DNA from: Facklamia sp050409585
Lineage (GTDB): Bacteria > Bacillota > Bacilli > Lactobacillales > Aerococcaceae
DNA: 64,000 bases
NCBI RefSeq assembly: GCF_050409585.1
Contig: NZ_JBNUPE010000008.1
Span: 24,099 to 88,098, forward strand
Direction of reading: 5' to 3'
The position numbers and the translations under genes were made by a program. Positions 8,025-17,159 of the stretch are shown one piece after another (positions within the stretch are counted from its first letter, which is position 1; each line of letters starts with the position of its first letter). Under the pieces are notes generated by a model. The model ran no database searches. It was not told the DNA's origin and saw only the letters and a list, made by a program, of their open reading frames with translations.

Positions 8025-9137
8025 TTAGGAAATAATTGATTGATAGAGTTTTTCATAGCGGCTAATTATTTCATCCCATTTGAAGGGGTTGATTGCTTCT
8101 AAAGCATCTTGAGACAAACGTTCATAATGGTTTAAAATATAAAGAATTGCTTGATCGAAAGCTGTTTGATCAAATCGATCTACAGAAACGCCTACATGGT
8201 AATTTTTAAAAAATGAATCGAATCCTTCGTTTTGAGTATAGATTACTGGCAAACCTTGACTCATTGCTTCTGGATAGACTAATCCAAAGGTTTCAGGGAA
8301 AGATAGTAGGGCGAAAAGATCCATTGAACGATATAAACTGACCATTTCAGCTTTGTTTAAAGCGCCGTGGTAGGTAATATGATCCATTGCTTGCAATTGC
8401 TTGAGAATTTTAGCATCCCAATTGGGACCAGCAATATGTAACTCCGCTGCTTGGTATTTTTTTGAAAAGTGTTCGATCATTTTAGCTAATTCAACAAAAC
8501 GTTTACCAGAAGATACTTTACCAGCGGTTACAATACGCAGTGGCTGATGACAAATAAATTTCTTTTCATTGAAGCGATTGTTATGCCAATAATCATCAAT
8601 GCCGTTAGCAATGACCTGGCTTTTACCTTTAAGATTATCCAATTCTTTAGTGGGTATAAAGCGATTAAAAACCTGTTGGTAAGTATTTTGTGAAATAAAG
8701 ATAATCTGCTTGGCATCGCGCAGAATATCTAAGCCCACATTTCGCATCCATGGCATTTTTTCAAAAAAAGTATGTAGGTCCGCATTGCGTACAGCAACAA
8801 TATAGGGGACATGATATTTAAGATAAACTTGTCTAGCTAACCAACCATTTGAAAAGAGTGAGTGTGCATGAGTAAGATCAAAGCTATCTAAACTGTATGA
8901 TTCTTTTAAATCTTGCCAAATCTTATGGTGTTTAAGTGGAAAAAACCAGCGCATCCATTGATCGTGATTTCTAGATAGATTTAAGTAATCTCCACTAGCT
9001 GCTACTCTTTCTTGAGGGAATTGATGCGAAATGGGGACATAAACTTTTAATTTATGTCCCTGCTTTACTTGACGATCATAGACTTGTTTAAATAAACCAG
9101 AAGTTGAGAAATAGGAATTAATATGTAAAATATCCAT
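8025..9137 (-). CDS. Glycosyltransferase family 4
   Basis: GT-B fold, GT4-type glycosyltransferase of 370 aa without membrane segments. The N-terminus MDILHINSYFSTSGLFKQVYDRQ is the acceptor lobe. The donor lobe has TAGKVSSGKRF and the E-x7-E signature in FPETFGLVYPEAMSQGLPVIY. It is the last gene of a minus-strand set with flavodoxin, an M29 aminopeptidase and a small membrane protein. The gap to the small protein gene is only 5 bp, so the two are probably translationally linked. Acceptor and product are unknown. Confidence 0.88.
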   Translation of the reverse strand: MDILHINSYFSTSGLFKQVYDRQVKQGHKLKVYVPISHQFPQERVAASGDYLNLSRNHDQWMRWFFPLKHHKIWQDLKESYSLDSFDLTHAHSLFSNGWLARQVYLKYHVPYIVAVRNADLHTFFEKMPWMRNVGLDILRDAKQIIFISQNTYQQVFNRFIPTKELDNLKGKSQVIANGIDDYWHNNRFNEKKFICHQPLRIVTAGKVSSGKRFVELAKMIEHFSKKYQAAELHIAGPNWDAKILKQLQAMDHITYHGALNKAEMVSLYRSMDLFALLSFPETFGLVYPEAMSQGLPVIYTQNEGFDSFFKNYHVGVSVDRFDQTAFDQAILYILNHYERLSQDALEAINPFKWDEIISRYEKLYQSIIS

Positions 9138-9142
9138 ATTAT

Positions 9143-9415
9143 CTACTCTTGCCCTTCTTCGATTAGGGCTTCTAATGAAGAAAGTCGATTTTCTAAATCT
9201 TCAACTTTTTGATTCATGGCAGCTTGACTGCCTTCATATTCTTTCGTTGTTGGAATAGAGAAAGCTTTTACAGACAGATAAACAAGTAAGAAGAAAATAA
9301 TGATGCCGATGATTAGAAGCGGCCAACCGGTTCGGTCTACCCGTCGATCTATTTCTTCAATGTGTTTGGTTATTTCTTCTTCAAAATTTGTGTTAAAGTT
9401 TGAAGGGGTTACCAT
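9143..9415 (-). CDS. Small single-pass membrane protein, unknown function
   Basis: 90-aa protein with a charged N-terminus (EEEITKHIEEIDRRVDR), one membrane helix (about residues 31-52, WPLLIIGIIIFFLLVYLSV) and a C-terminal Glu-rich stretch (QKVEDLENRLSSLEALIEE) with heptad character, likely a short coiled coil. The start is the ATG at 9415, eight bases after AAGGAGG. A GTG three codons earlier overlaps that ribosome site and is rejected. I do not recognise a family. Its place between an aminopeptidase and a glycosyltransferase gene suggests only cotranscription. Confidence 0.75.
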   Translation of the reverse strand: MVTPSNFNTNFEEEITKHIEEIDRRVDRTGWPLLIIGIIIFFLLVYLSVKAFSIPTTKEYEGSQAAMNQKVEDLENRLSSLEALIEEGQE

Positions 9416-9439
9416 CCTTAACACCTCCTTCTAAAGTGA

Positions 9440-10681
9440 TTAAAATGCCCATTCACCTTTACGGAAGATCGGGGTAACAGTACCATCTACTGAGATTCCA
9501 TCAACATTCATTTCCGCATTTCCTACCATAAAGTCCACGTGAACATTCGAGCGATTAAGTCCCACTTCCTCTAGCTCTTTTTGGCTCATTTTAGCACCAT
9601 TTTTTACAGAAGTAGCGTAGGCTTGTCCTAATGCGATGTGGTTAGAAGCATTTTCGTCAAATAGAGTATTGAAGAAGATAATGCCTGATTGAGAAATTGG
9701 TGATTGATGCGGAACAAGCGCTACTTCACCTAAGGAATCAGAACCCTCATTTTCTTCTACCAGTTGACGTAAGGTTTCTTCACCTTCTTTGGCTGATACT
9801 TCGGTAACTTTACCGTCTTTGAAAGTGAATTTCATTTCATCAATTATAGTTCCACCATAAGCTAATGGTTTAGAAGAAGAAATATAGCCCTCTGCACGTC
9901 TTGAATCTGGAGCTGTAAAGACTTCTTCTGTAGGCATGTTAGCAATAAAGACTTCGCCTTTTTCATTAAGTGATCCGGCACTTTCCCAGACATGGTTTTT
10001 AGGTAAGCCGACAGTGAAATCAGTTCCAGGTCCTGTATAATGCAACTGATCGAATTGTTGTTCATTAAGGAAGCGTGCTTTTTCGCTAAGACGTTCTTCA
10101 TGTTCATCCCAGGCTTTAATTGGGTCTTCTTCATAAATACGTGTTGTTTTAAAAATTTGATCCCATAAAGCGTCTACTTGTTCTTCAGAAGTTTTTAGTT
10201 CAGGGAAAACAAGAGCAGCCCACTCTTTACCTGCACCTGCAACAACTAACCATGAAACAAGATTTGATTGTGTCGCAATACGTACATCTTTCATAGCTTG
10301 AGAAGAAGCACGGTTTGCTGCGTTTATTTTTGCAGGATCAATTCCTTTAAGAACATTTGGATCACTTGAACGTAGTGAGATACGTTTAGCTCTTTTTTCT
10401 ACAAAGTAATTGCCTTCATCAATTATAAATTGCGGAATATCGGTCAGTGTTTCTTCAGATTGATGGGTAAAATGAAGACGAGTTAATGTATCGTCTGCCC
10501 AATTTACTTTAACAAACTTAGCACCTGCTTTGTAAGCAGCTTCAGTCACTAAGCGAACTAATGGGGCTTGATCAAGATCAGCGAAAATTAAAATATAATC
10601 TTCTTTACTAACTGCAATTCCTTTATTGACGATTAAGTTTGCATATTTTTCAAGAAGTTGATCAAAATTTTTTAAAGTCAT
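9440..10681 (-). CDS. M29 family aminopeptidase (AmpS/PepS-like)
   Basis: Cytoplasmic metallo-aminopeptidase of family M29 (413 aa, normal length), releasing N-terminal residues from peptides with two metal ions. The N-terminal half carries the family pattern ...VSKEDYILIFADLDQAPLVRLVTEAAYKAGAKFV. The C-terminal half has the metal-binding region including ASNHIALGQAY and NVHVDFMVG, where His, Tyr, His and Asp ligands are expected. The upstream AAGGAAAGAGG and the 15-bp gap to flavodoxin suggest one transcript. This class includes PepS of lactic acid bacteria, which prefers Arg and aromatic N-termini, but specificity here is not readable. Confidence 0.92.
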   Translation of the reverse strand: MTLKNFDQLLEKYANLIVNKGIAVSKEDYILIFADLDQAPLVRLVTEAAYKAGAKFVKVNWADDTLTRLHFTHQSEETLTDIPQFIIDEGNYFVEKRAKRISLRSSDPNVLKGIDPAKINAANRASSQAMKDVRIATQSNLVSWLVVAGAGKEWAALVFPELKTSEEQVDALWDQIFKTTRIYEEDPIKAWDEHEERLSEKARFLNEQQFDQLHYTGPGTDFTVGLPKNHVWESAGSLNEKGEVFIANMPTEEVFTAPDSRRAEGYISSSKPLAYGGTIIDEMKFTFKDGKVTEVSAKEGEETLRQLVEENEGSDSLGEVALVPHQSPISQSGIIFFNTLFDENASNHIALGQAYATSVKNGAKMSQKELEEVGLNRSNVHVDFMVGNAEMNVDGISVDGTVTPIFRKGEWAF

Positions 10682-10696
10682 AGTATACCTCTTTCC

Positions 10697-11146
10697 TTAT
10701 TGATTTAATTTTTCAGCAATACCATCAGCTAAAGCTTGAAGACGTTCAATATCCTCACCTTCGGCATTTAAGTTAATTTTACATGATGGGCCACCAGCTT
10801 GAGCGCCTACTTTTAAAAATTGTTTTTCAAAGTGATCGACAGCACCACAAAAGACTTCATAGTAAGTATCGCCTGAACCAAAAACACCAAAGACTTTATC
10901 TGATAGATCTAATTCACCCAAATCATCGTAAAAATCTAGCATTTCGTCTGGTAGTACTCCATCGACTCCGTAAGTATAAGAACCGATTAATACAGCATCA
11001 TATTCTAAAAAGTCTTCTGCATCTGCTTGCATGACTTCAACCACATCAGTAGTGATACCGTGAGCTTCAAGACGCTCAGCAATAATATCAGCCATTTCTT
11101 CGGTATTTCCAGTAAGACTTGCAAAAATGATTAATGCCTCTGCCAT
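10697..11146 (-). CDS. Flavodoxin
   Basis: 149-aa FMN-binding electron carrier. The phosphate-binding loop SLTGNTEEMA follows the first strand, and the second and third FMN loops are GSYTYGVDGVLPDE and GSGDTYYEVFCGAVD. Both tyrosine-rich loops are long-chain-flavodoxin-like. The protein is acidic, as usual for the family. It is the first gene of the minus-strand unit and has its own promoter. The redox partner is not evident from the neighbours. Confidence 0.93.
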   Translation of the reverse strand: MAEALIIFASLTGNTEEMADIIAERLEAHGITTDVVEVMQADAEDFLEYDAVLIGSYTYGVDGVLPDEMLDFYDDLGELDLSDKVFGVFGSGDTYYEVFCGAVDHFEKQFLKVGAQAGGPSCKINLNAEGEDIERLQALADGIAEKLNQ

Positions 11147-11187
11147 TATATTCCCCCTTAAGGTTAAGTTGTTTTAAACCTTGTGTT

Positions 11188-11216
11188 ATTATATCAAACT
11201 TCATAGCAATTGTGGA
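11188..11216 (-). promoter_or_regulatory. Promoter of the flavodoxin operon
   Basis: On the minus strand, TCCACA (-35) and TATAAT (11188-11193) are separated by 17 bp, about 40 bp upstream of the flavodoxin start. Confidence 0.5.
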
Positions 11217-11294
11217 CCTCAATTCCTATTAGGTTAAGAAGTAGGAGTAAATTTAGGAAGAAATTATGAAGAATGAATCTAGCTAGATTTGTTA

Positions 11295-11303
11295 TGCTAT
11301 AAT
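11295..11303 (+). promoter_or_regulatory. Extended -10 promoter of the polysaccharide cluster
   Basis: TGCTATAAT, an extended -10 element with no good -35, 39 bp before the galE start. This is the only strong promoter-like sequence I saw at the head of the cluster. Confidence 0.5.
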
Positions 11304-11341
11304 TAATCAGAATATAAATAAGCTAAGGATGGAGGCTATAT

Positions 11342-12352
11342 ATGTCAATCTTAGTTACAGGTGGAACTGGATATATCGGCAGTCATACAGTTATTGAACT
11401 ATTAAACAATGATCAAGAAGTAATCGTTGTCGATAATTTTTCAAATTCAAAACCAGAGGTTTTAAATCGTATTCATACAATTACTGGTAAAAACGTTACT
11501 TTTTATCAAACTAACATTGAAGATAAACAGGCAATGGCTCAAATTTTTAAAAATCATCCTGTTGATTTAGTCATTCATTTTGCTGGCTATAAGGCTGTTG
11601 GTGAATCTGTTGAAAAACCTTTAAAGTATTATCATAATAATCTTAGTGGTACAATTACCTTGCTCGAAGTCATGCAGGAAAACCAAGTCAAAAATATTAT
11701 TTTCTCATCTTCAGCAACTGTTTATGGTGAGGCACATAAAGCGCCATTTGATGAATCAATGCCGACGGGTGAGGCTAGTAATCCTTATGGTTATACAAAA
11801 TTAGTCTTAGAAAAAATATTGCAAGACTTATCGTATTCTGATTCTGAGTGGTCGGTGACTTTATTACGTTATTTTAATCCTATTGGAGCACATCATTCTG
11901 GCTTGATTGGTGAAGATCCTCAGGGAATTCCTAATAATTTAATGCCATATATTACTCAAGTAGCAATCGGTAAGCGCCGTGAATTGCAAGTGTTTGGTAA
12001 TGATTATCCAACACACGATGGAACAGGTGTGCGTGATTATATTCATGTAGTAGATCTTGCACAAGGTCATCAAAAAGCGATTAGCCACAATCTAAAAAAT
12101 AAAGGTGTCGCAATATTTAATCTGGGGACCGGTCAAGGTTATTCTGTCCTAGATTTAATTAGGGCATTTGAAAAAGCCAATCAAGTCCAAATACCTTATC
12201 AAATCGTGGATCGTCGTCCAGGGGATATCGCGATTGCCTATGCCAATCCTGAAAGGGCTAATCAAGAGTTGAATTGGAAGGCTCAAAAAAACTTATATGC
12301 CATGTGTTTAGATTCATGGAATTGGCAGAAAAAAAATCCTGAAGGATTTTAA
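11342..12352 (+). CDS. galE: UDP-glucose 4-epimerase
   Basis: Interconverts UDP-glucose and UDP-galactose (and possibly the N-acetylated sugars) in the cytoplasm using bound NAD. It is a short-chain dehydrogenase of 336 aa, with GGTGYIGS (7-14) for NAD, the Ser of FSSSATVYG (about 123) and the catalytic YxxxK at Tyr149/Lys153. It is the first gene of the surface polysaccharide cluster, 24 bp before the LCP-like gene, so it probably supplies galactose units for that polymer. No galK or galT accompanies it, which supports a polymer-precursor role rather than galactose catabolism. Confidence 0.95.
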   Translation: MSILVTGGTGYIGSHTVIELLNNDQEVIVVDNFSNSKPEVLNRIHTITGKNVTFYQTNIEDKQAMAQIFKNHPVDLVIHFAGYKAVGESVEKPLKYYHNNLSGTITLLEVMQENQVKNIIFSSSATVYGEAHKAPFDESMPTGEASNPYGYTKLVLEKILQDLSYSDSEWSVTLLRYFNPIGAHHSGLIGEDPQGIPNNLMPYITQVAIGKRRELQVFGNDYPTHDGTGVRDYIHVVDLAQGHQKAISHNLKNKGVAIFNLGTGQGYSVLDLIRAFEKANQVQIPYQIVDRRPGDIAIAYANPERANQELNWKAQKNLYAMCLDSWNWQKKNPEGF

Positions 12353-12376
12353 TGATAAATTGAACGGAGGAAGCAT

Positions 12377-13207
12377 ATGTTTCCAGAACAGAAATCAGAC
12401 AAACGTCCTTTTTTTTCAAAAAGACTTTTGGTCTTTTTTCTTGTAATGATTCTTTTAGTTTTTTCTACTTTTCTCTTTTTTGGCTATCTGGATGATTTGA
12501 AAAATTCTTTCCAAGGCACCTTTGTCCATAATCCTTCTGAATGGCAATACTATACTATTGGACAAGAATTACTAGAAAAAAAAGATAGGTCTTTTGAAGA
12601 CTTAGCAAAAGATGGCATCGAGCTCTTAGTTTTGAGCTATGATTACAGTCAAGCAGGCCGAATTGGGGAGAAAAGAATTAAAGAAATAACTTATTATTTA
12701 TGGGATTTTAATCAAGAAAAGATAGTCCAAGTCAACATCGATCCACAATTAGATTTATTTATATCAGATACTAAAATGTCAAAAACAATCAGAGAATATG
12801 GTTTAAAGCAAGGAGAGTTAGCTTTAGTTGAACAATTGACGCAATCATATAATTTGCCCATTGATTTTTTAATTGTCTTAGATCTTGATAGGTTAGAAGA
12901 AGTTGCTAAAAAGAACTCTAATGGAGTATTATTCAAAAATATTAACAATGATGATCGGCAAGAACAAAAGACAAGTCAAATTATGGCTGACAATTTAATG
13001 GATTATCATCACTTTTTAAAACTAGCCAAAGAATTAAATCAAACGGATTACCTGGTAAAAAGTAACATTGGTTTTAACCATTTTTTAAAATTTACTCTCT
13101 ACTATAATCTTCAAAAGGGTCAAAAAACTGAAACATTTGACCTATCTAGCACACAAACAAGAAGTGAAAGAGAAAGATTACTAGAATCCCTAAATTTTAA
13201 TCAGTAG
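12377..13207 (+). CDS. Divergent LytR-CpsA-Psr-like membrane protein
   Basis: 276-aa protein with a short basic N-terminus, one membrane helix (about 16-36) and an extracytoplasmic domain. Its centre (IREYGLKQGELALVEQLTQ, then YNLPIDFLIVLDLDRLEEV) resembles the part of LCP domains that reads ...GGxxLAxxTVExLxGxxIDYYVxVNFxGF. The usual signature IPRDT(W/Y)V with its lipid-pyrophosphate-binding arginine is replaced by IDPQLDLFISD, and later conserved arginines are not evident. LCP proteins attach undecaprenyl-linked glycans to peptidoglycan. This one may be a non-catalytic relative. The family assignment is tentative. Confidence 0.5.
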   Translation: MFPEQKSDKRPFFSKRLLVFFLVMILLVFSTFLFFGYLDDLKNSFQGTFVHNPSEWQYYTIGQELLEKKDRSFEDLAKDGIELLVLSYDYSQAGRIGEKRIKEITYYLWDFNQEKIVQVNIDPQLDLFISDTKMSKTIREYGLKQGELALVEQLTQSYNLPIDFLIVLDLDRLEEVAKKNSNGVLFKNINNDDRQEQKTSQIMADNLMDYHHFLKLAKELNQTDYLVKSNIGFNHFLKFTLYYNLQKGQKTETFDLSSTQTRSERERLLESLNFNQ

Positions 13208-13230
13208 AAAGTCGTATAAGGAGGAAGCTT

Positions 13231-14406
13231 TTGCAAAAAATTAGAATCCTACATCTAATGTCATCTTTTGGAGGAGGCATTTCTACATTTATTCACAATT
13301 TAGCTAAAGAAGCTAGCAATCAAGAGATGGTTTTTGATGTAGCTACCTACAGTCAAGTTCCTGACTATTTTAAACAGACGATTGAAGAGACGGGTGGTCA
13401 GATTTATTTTCTGAATAACCCCAAAAAAACTTCTTGGCAATCCTTTAAGAATAGTTTTGCTAAAGCTTTTCAAGAGAATGCCTACCAAGTAGTTTATAGT
13501 CATATTGCAGGTTACCGTTCAGTCATTTATTATTATTTAGCCCATCAATTCCAAAAGGATACGCCCTTTGATTTCTATATTCATGGGCATTACCGTTATG
13601 ACAAAAATCCAGCTTTAAAAAATAAATTGATGCAAGTTTTTGATGCGCAAGTCAATAGAAGATTGTCTCGTTTACCGATTGGATGTTCTCAACTTTCAAT
13701 AGAAGAATTGTTTGCTTTGAAAGTTGGAGAATCCTCTGTGGTTATTCCAAATAGCATAGAGCCCAATGATTTCTTTATCGATTTTGAAAAGAAGCGAACA
13801 AGTCGTAAATATTGGCTAAGCAAATTCACTAAGAAAAGCAAACAAAGTCTAATAATTGGACAAGTGGGGCGTTTAACGGCAATTAAAAATCATCCTTTGA
13901 CCTTAGAAGTCATAGCTTATAGTAAAAAGCAGCATCATCCCTTGCGTTTAGTGATTGCTGGTGAGGGGGAAGATCGGGATTTTTTAGAAAAAGAGGTAGA
14001 AAAAAAAGAAATTGATGCCCAAGTTTTCTTTGCTGGCAGAATTAGTCCGGTTGCTAATTTATTAGCCGGTATCGATTTATTAATTATGCCCTCTTTTTCT
14101 GAAGGTTTTGGCACGGTAGCCATTGAAGCTCAAGCGGTAGGCATTCCCGTGCTTGCCAGCGATCAAATAAGTCAAGAAGTAGACTTGGGCTTGGGGTTGA
14201 TTCAATTTTTATCTTTAAATTGTGAACCTAAAGAATGGTATCAGAGGCTGATTGAATTTTATCATCAAAGTTCAACTAAAATTCCCACTGATGAAGAACG
14301 ATTTAGAAGTATACAAGCTAAGTCCCTTACTAATGAAGCTGCAGCCAAGCTGTATCGCCAGGTGTTAGATCATCAAGTGAGCCATTTTCGGATAGATTCG
14401 AGGTAA
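13231..14406 (+). CDS. Glycosyltransferase family 4 of the polysaccharide cluster
   Basis: GT-B fold retaining transferase, 391 aa, no membrane helix. The N-terminus ILHLMSSFGGGISTFIHNLA is the acceptor-side loop. GQVGRLTAIKNH and the E-x7-E signature in SEGFGTVAIEAQAVGIPVLASD lie in the donor lobe. Translation likely starts at TTG (13231), six bases after AGGAGG. No in-frame ATG preserves the first strand. It lies between the LCP-like gene and the flippase (3-bp gap) and presumably adds one sugar of the repeat unit; which sugar cannot be told. Confidence 0.88.
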   Translation: MQKIRILHLMSSFGGGISTFIHNLAKEASNQEMVFDVATYSQVPDYFKQTIEETGGQIYFLNNPKKTSWQSFKNSFAKAFQENAYQVVYSHIAGYRSVIYYYLAHQFQKDTPFDFYIHGHYRYDKNPALKNKLMQVFDAQVNRRLSRLPIGCSQLSIEELFALKVGESSVVIPNSIEPNDFFIDFEKKRTSRKYWLSKFTKKSKQSLIIGQVGRLTAIKNHPLTLEVIAYSKKQHHPLRLVIAGEGEDRDFLEKEVEKKEIDAQVFFAGRISPVANLLAGIDLLIMPSFSEGFGTVAIEAQAVGIPVLASDQISQEVDLGLGLIQFLSLNCEPKEWYQRLIEFYHQSSTKIPTDEERFRSIQAKSLTNEAAAKLYRQVLDHQVSHFRIDSR

Positions 14407-14409
14407 TAT

Positions 14410-15822
14410 ATGAAACATTTTATGAAAAGATTAACAGGGTTTTCCTTAGGACCGATTATTGGTGCATTAATTTCACTGATTCAAATCCGCATTTTGACTC
14501 AGTTGTTAGTAGCAGACCAATATGGGGTTTCAGGATTGTATCGAAACTTAATCTTAAACATTCCTAATTTTCTTTATATTGGTCTCGATCAGGCTTTTTC
14601 TCGTGAATTTCATCAAGCTGCATCTAAAAAACACCTTTTTCAACAAGCAATTATTATCCCGATCGGGATGGGAATCCTTCTATCATTTGTTATGCTTGTT
14701 TTTAATCAGACCATTGCGAATTGGTTGTTTAGTGATCCTAACGCAGGCTATATTGTGATTTGGAGTACAATTTTACTTATTTCAATGATTATTGAACGCT
14801 TCGTACTCATTTCTATTCGTATGCAAGAAAAAGCAAAAGAATATTCTGGCTTTACCATTTTATTAAAGAGTTTAATTTTTGCAGTTTCCTTGTCTATAAT
14901 TGCTTTGGGCATTCGCGATTTTCGTGTAGTGGTTTTTGGAATGATTTTTGGTCAACTTATAGGGGATAGTTTTCTTTTCTTACGTTATAGAGATTTGTTA
15001 TCGTGGAATGATTTTGTTGTTGACTATGACCTCATAAAAAAATTATTATCTTTTGGTTTTCCGCTTATGATTGCAATGTCTCTTAATTCGGTGCTCAATA
15101 CAATTGATAGCTTAATGCTTCGGTCTTTTTCTACCAAAAAAGAATTAGGGTTTTATGCTGCAGGCATCGCGATTGTCAATATGATTGGTATTTTAAAGAC
15201 AGCATTTGCAACCTTTTGGGTTCCTACTGCCTATCGATGGCATGATGAAGGCAAGTCAATGAAGCATTATAAATTTATTTCAGACGCTGTTCTTTTTGTT
15301 TTAACGGGTATCTTTTTTGGGATTCTTGTATTTCGCCCCTTGATTATGATGATTTTAGGCGAGGACTATCGTTCTGTTCAGTATATTCTTGGCTTGCTCT
15401 GTTTTCCTCATATTATGTATACACTTTCTGAAACAACGACACTGGGAATTGTTTTTTCACGCAAGACCTATTTTAATACATTGGTTTCTTTATTGGCTTT
15501 GATTCCTAGTTTTTTTATTAATCTCTGGCTCACTCCAAGATGGGGAGCTTTAGGAGCAGCCACCGCGTCATCCGGAGCCTACATCATGTTTTATCTAGCT
15601 AGAACTTATTTTTCAAGTCGGACAGGCTTTTATTTCAAACAAAGTAAACATCTCATGTCCATTTGTTTAATGTTTATTGCTGCCTTCATTAACACTAGTG
15701 ATTATGCTTATCGTTTGTCTGTAACATTTGGCTTAGCTTTGGTCTGTCTCATTATTCAGTTTTCGACCATCCAAGATGGTTATCAAATCTGGCGTAATCC
15801 TGAGAAATGGGATTTTAATTAA
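14410..15822 (+). CDS. Wzx-type oligosaccharide flippase
   Basis: Polytopic membrane protein of the MOP superfamily (470 aa, about 12-14 helices). It would flip the lipid-linked repeat unit across the cytoplasmic membrane. The N-terminal pattern GPIIGALISLIQIRILTQLLVADQYG is the family's typical first helix and loop. A conserved internal stretch is FGFPLMIAMSLNSVLNTIDSLMLRSF. It is followed by a Wzy-like polymerase, the expected partner. The assignment to this export function rests on family and context; the sugar specificity is unknown. Confidence 0.87.
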   Translation: MKHFMKRLTGFSLGPIIGALISLIQIRILTQLLVADQYGVSGLYRNLILNIPNFLYIGLDQAFSREFHQAASKKHLFQQAIIIPIGMGILLSFVMLVFNQTIANWLFSDPNAGYIVIWSTILLISMIIERFVLISIRMQEKAKEYSGFTILLKSLIFAVSLSIIALGIRDFRVVVFGMIFGQLIGDSFLFLRYRDLLSWNDFVVDYDLIKKLLSFGFPLMIAMSLNSVLNTIDSLMLRSFSTKKELGFYAAGIAIVNMIGILKTAFATFWVPTAYRWHDEGKSMKHYKFISDAVLFVLTGIFFGILVFRPLIMMILGEDYRSVQYILGLLCFPHIMYTLSETTTLGIVFSRKTYFNTLVSLLALIPSFFINLWLTPRWGALGAATASSGAYIMFYLARTYFSSRTGFYFKQSKHLMSICLMFIAAFINTSDYAYRLSVTFGLALVCLIIQFSTIQDGYQIWRNPEKWDFN

Positions 15823-15857
15823 TTGTTCGAAAAGAAAGAGTAAGAAAGGAGTGGCCC

Positions 15858-17159
15858 ATGTTTCTATATTGTTTACTTTTAGTTACGAGTGTTTTTTTAG
15901 GTTCGCAAATTTTAGCCGTTGAAACGCCAATTGCTCAAATTACCCTTTACCGAATTCTTGCTCTTTTTTCTGTTCTGATTCTTGCTTGGCAAATTTTACA
16001 AAAAGATCGAAAGCTTTTATTGGTGTTACCCTCTGCTTCAACACGTATGCTTTTTTGTTTTTTAGCTTGGTGGTTAATTGCTTTAACAACAGGTCTTTGG
16101 GCTGAAAATTTTAAAGATTGGCTGCAAGTTTCATTTTTAATGACGGTTGGCATGGCATCAATTGTGGCTATTTATTTTTGGGTGGGTACTAAAAGACAGT
16201 GGTTTCGTCTGGCTCAAGCCATGTGGGGGATGATGACTGTCTTAGTATTTTGGGGCTATATCGAAATTATCGGTAATATCTATGTATTTGCAGATATGAC
16301 CAAATTGGATAAATATGGAACTTTTGATTCCCAACCCTGGACTCGGATTCCAATCACCTTTTTTGCCAATCAAAATGACTATGCTACTTTACTTTTAGCG
16401 TATGTCACCCTCTGTATGGTTCTATACTATTACAGTCAAAGATATTGGCAAAGGATGTTCTTACTATTAATGTTTGCATTAACAACATTTTTAATCTACC
16501 AAACTAGCTCAAGAATGTCCTTAATATGTTTAATTCTTTTTATCGGCTTACAACTAGTTCGCAACTTCAAGTTGGATCTTTTCCAAGGGAAAAGACTTTA
16601 TATAATGACCGCCTTTATTATTTTTATGATGTTAATTCCACCTATACGTGAAAAAGTTTTTGAAGTGATTTTTCTAGGTGGTCCACAAGCAGGCTTATCT
16701 GGTGATACTAAGCGAATGAATATCTGGCGAAATGGTTTACTTTATTTGACCCAAACTTTTGGCTTAGGGGTTGGATCGGGGAATATCGAGCATTGGGCTA
16801 AAGTAAGACCTATCTGGCCAACTAATGAAATAACCAATATGCATAATTGGTGGCTTGAAATTTTAGTTTCTAACGGCATTCTTTCACTGTTACTTTATTT
16901 ATGGGCATACATTGGAATGATAAGACGGTTGGAGTTTGTTGCTAGAGTGGGGAGAAAGACCTCTGTTTTACAAAGCAATATTTCTTTTGTATTCTATAGT
17001 TTTTTAATTATTTTTATTCTAGCAAGTATTACTAGTGCAAATAATATGTTGATTGAATGGCACTGGGTATTTTTTGCTTTAATTATAAGTTGGGTAAAAA
17101 TAATCGATACAAAAGAACAAACGCAGGATTTTAAAAGTAAAAGGAGTTTAGGAATATGA
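15858..17159 (+). CDS. Wzy-type polymerase / O-antigen ligase family protein
   Basis: 433-aa membrane protein with about 10-12 helices and one large extracytoplasmic loop toward the C-terminus, the layout of the Wzy/WaaL (O-antigen ligase) family. The loop contains GDTKRMNIWRNGL and GVGSGNIEHW...HNWWLEILVSNG, matching the family pattern R-x(n)-W-x-N/G and the H-N-x-x-L/W-E signature. It most likely polymerises the repeat units flipped by the preceding gene. The stop codon overlaps the next start by 4 bp (ATGA), so it is translationally coupled to the Wzz-like gene. Confidence 0.82.
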   Translation: MFLYCLLLVTSVFLGSQILAVETPIAQITLYRILALFSVLILAWQILQKDRKLLLVLPSASTRMLFCFLAWWLIALTTGLWAENFKDWLQVSFLMTVGMASIVAIYFWVGTKRQWFRLAQAMWGMMTVLVFWGYIEIIGNIYVFADMTKLDKYGTFDSQPWTRIPITFFANQNDYATLLLAYVTLCMVLYYYSQRYWQRMFLLLMFALTTFLIYQTSSRMSLICLILFIGLQLVRNFKLDLFQGKRLYIMTAFIIFMMLIPPIREKVFEVIFLGGPQAGLSGDTKRMNIWRNGLLYLTQTFGLGVGSGNIEHWAKVRPIWPTNEITNMHNWWLEILVSNGILSLLLYLWAYIGMIRRLEFVARVGRKTSVLQSNISFVFYSFLIIFILASITSANNMLIEWHWVFFALIISWVKIIDTKEQTQDFKSKRSLGI

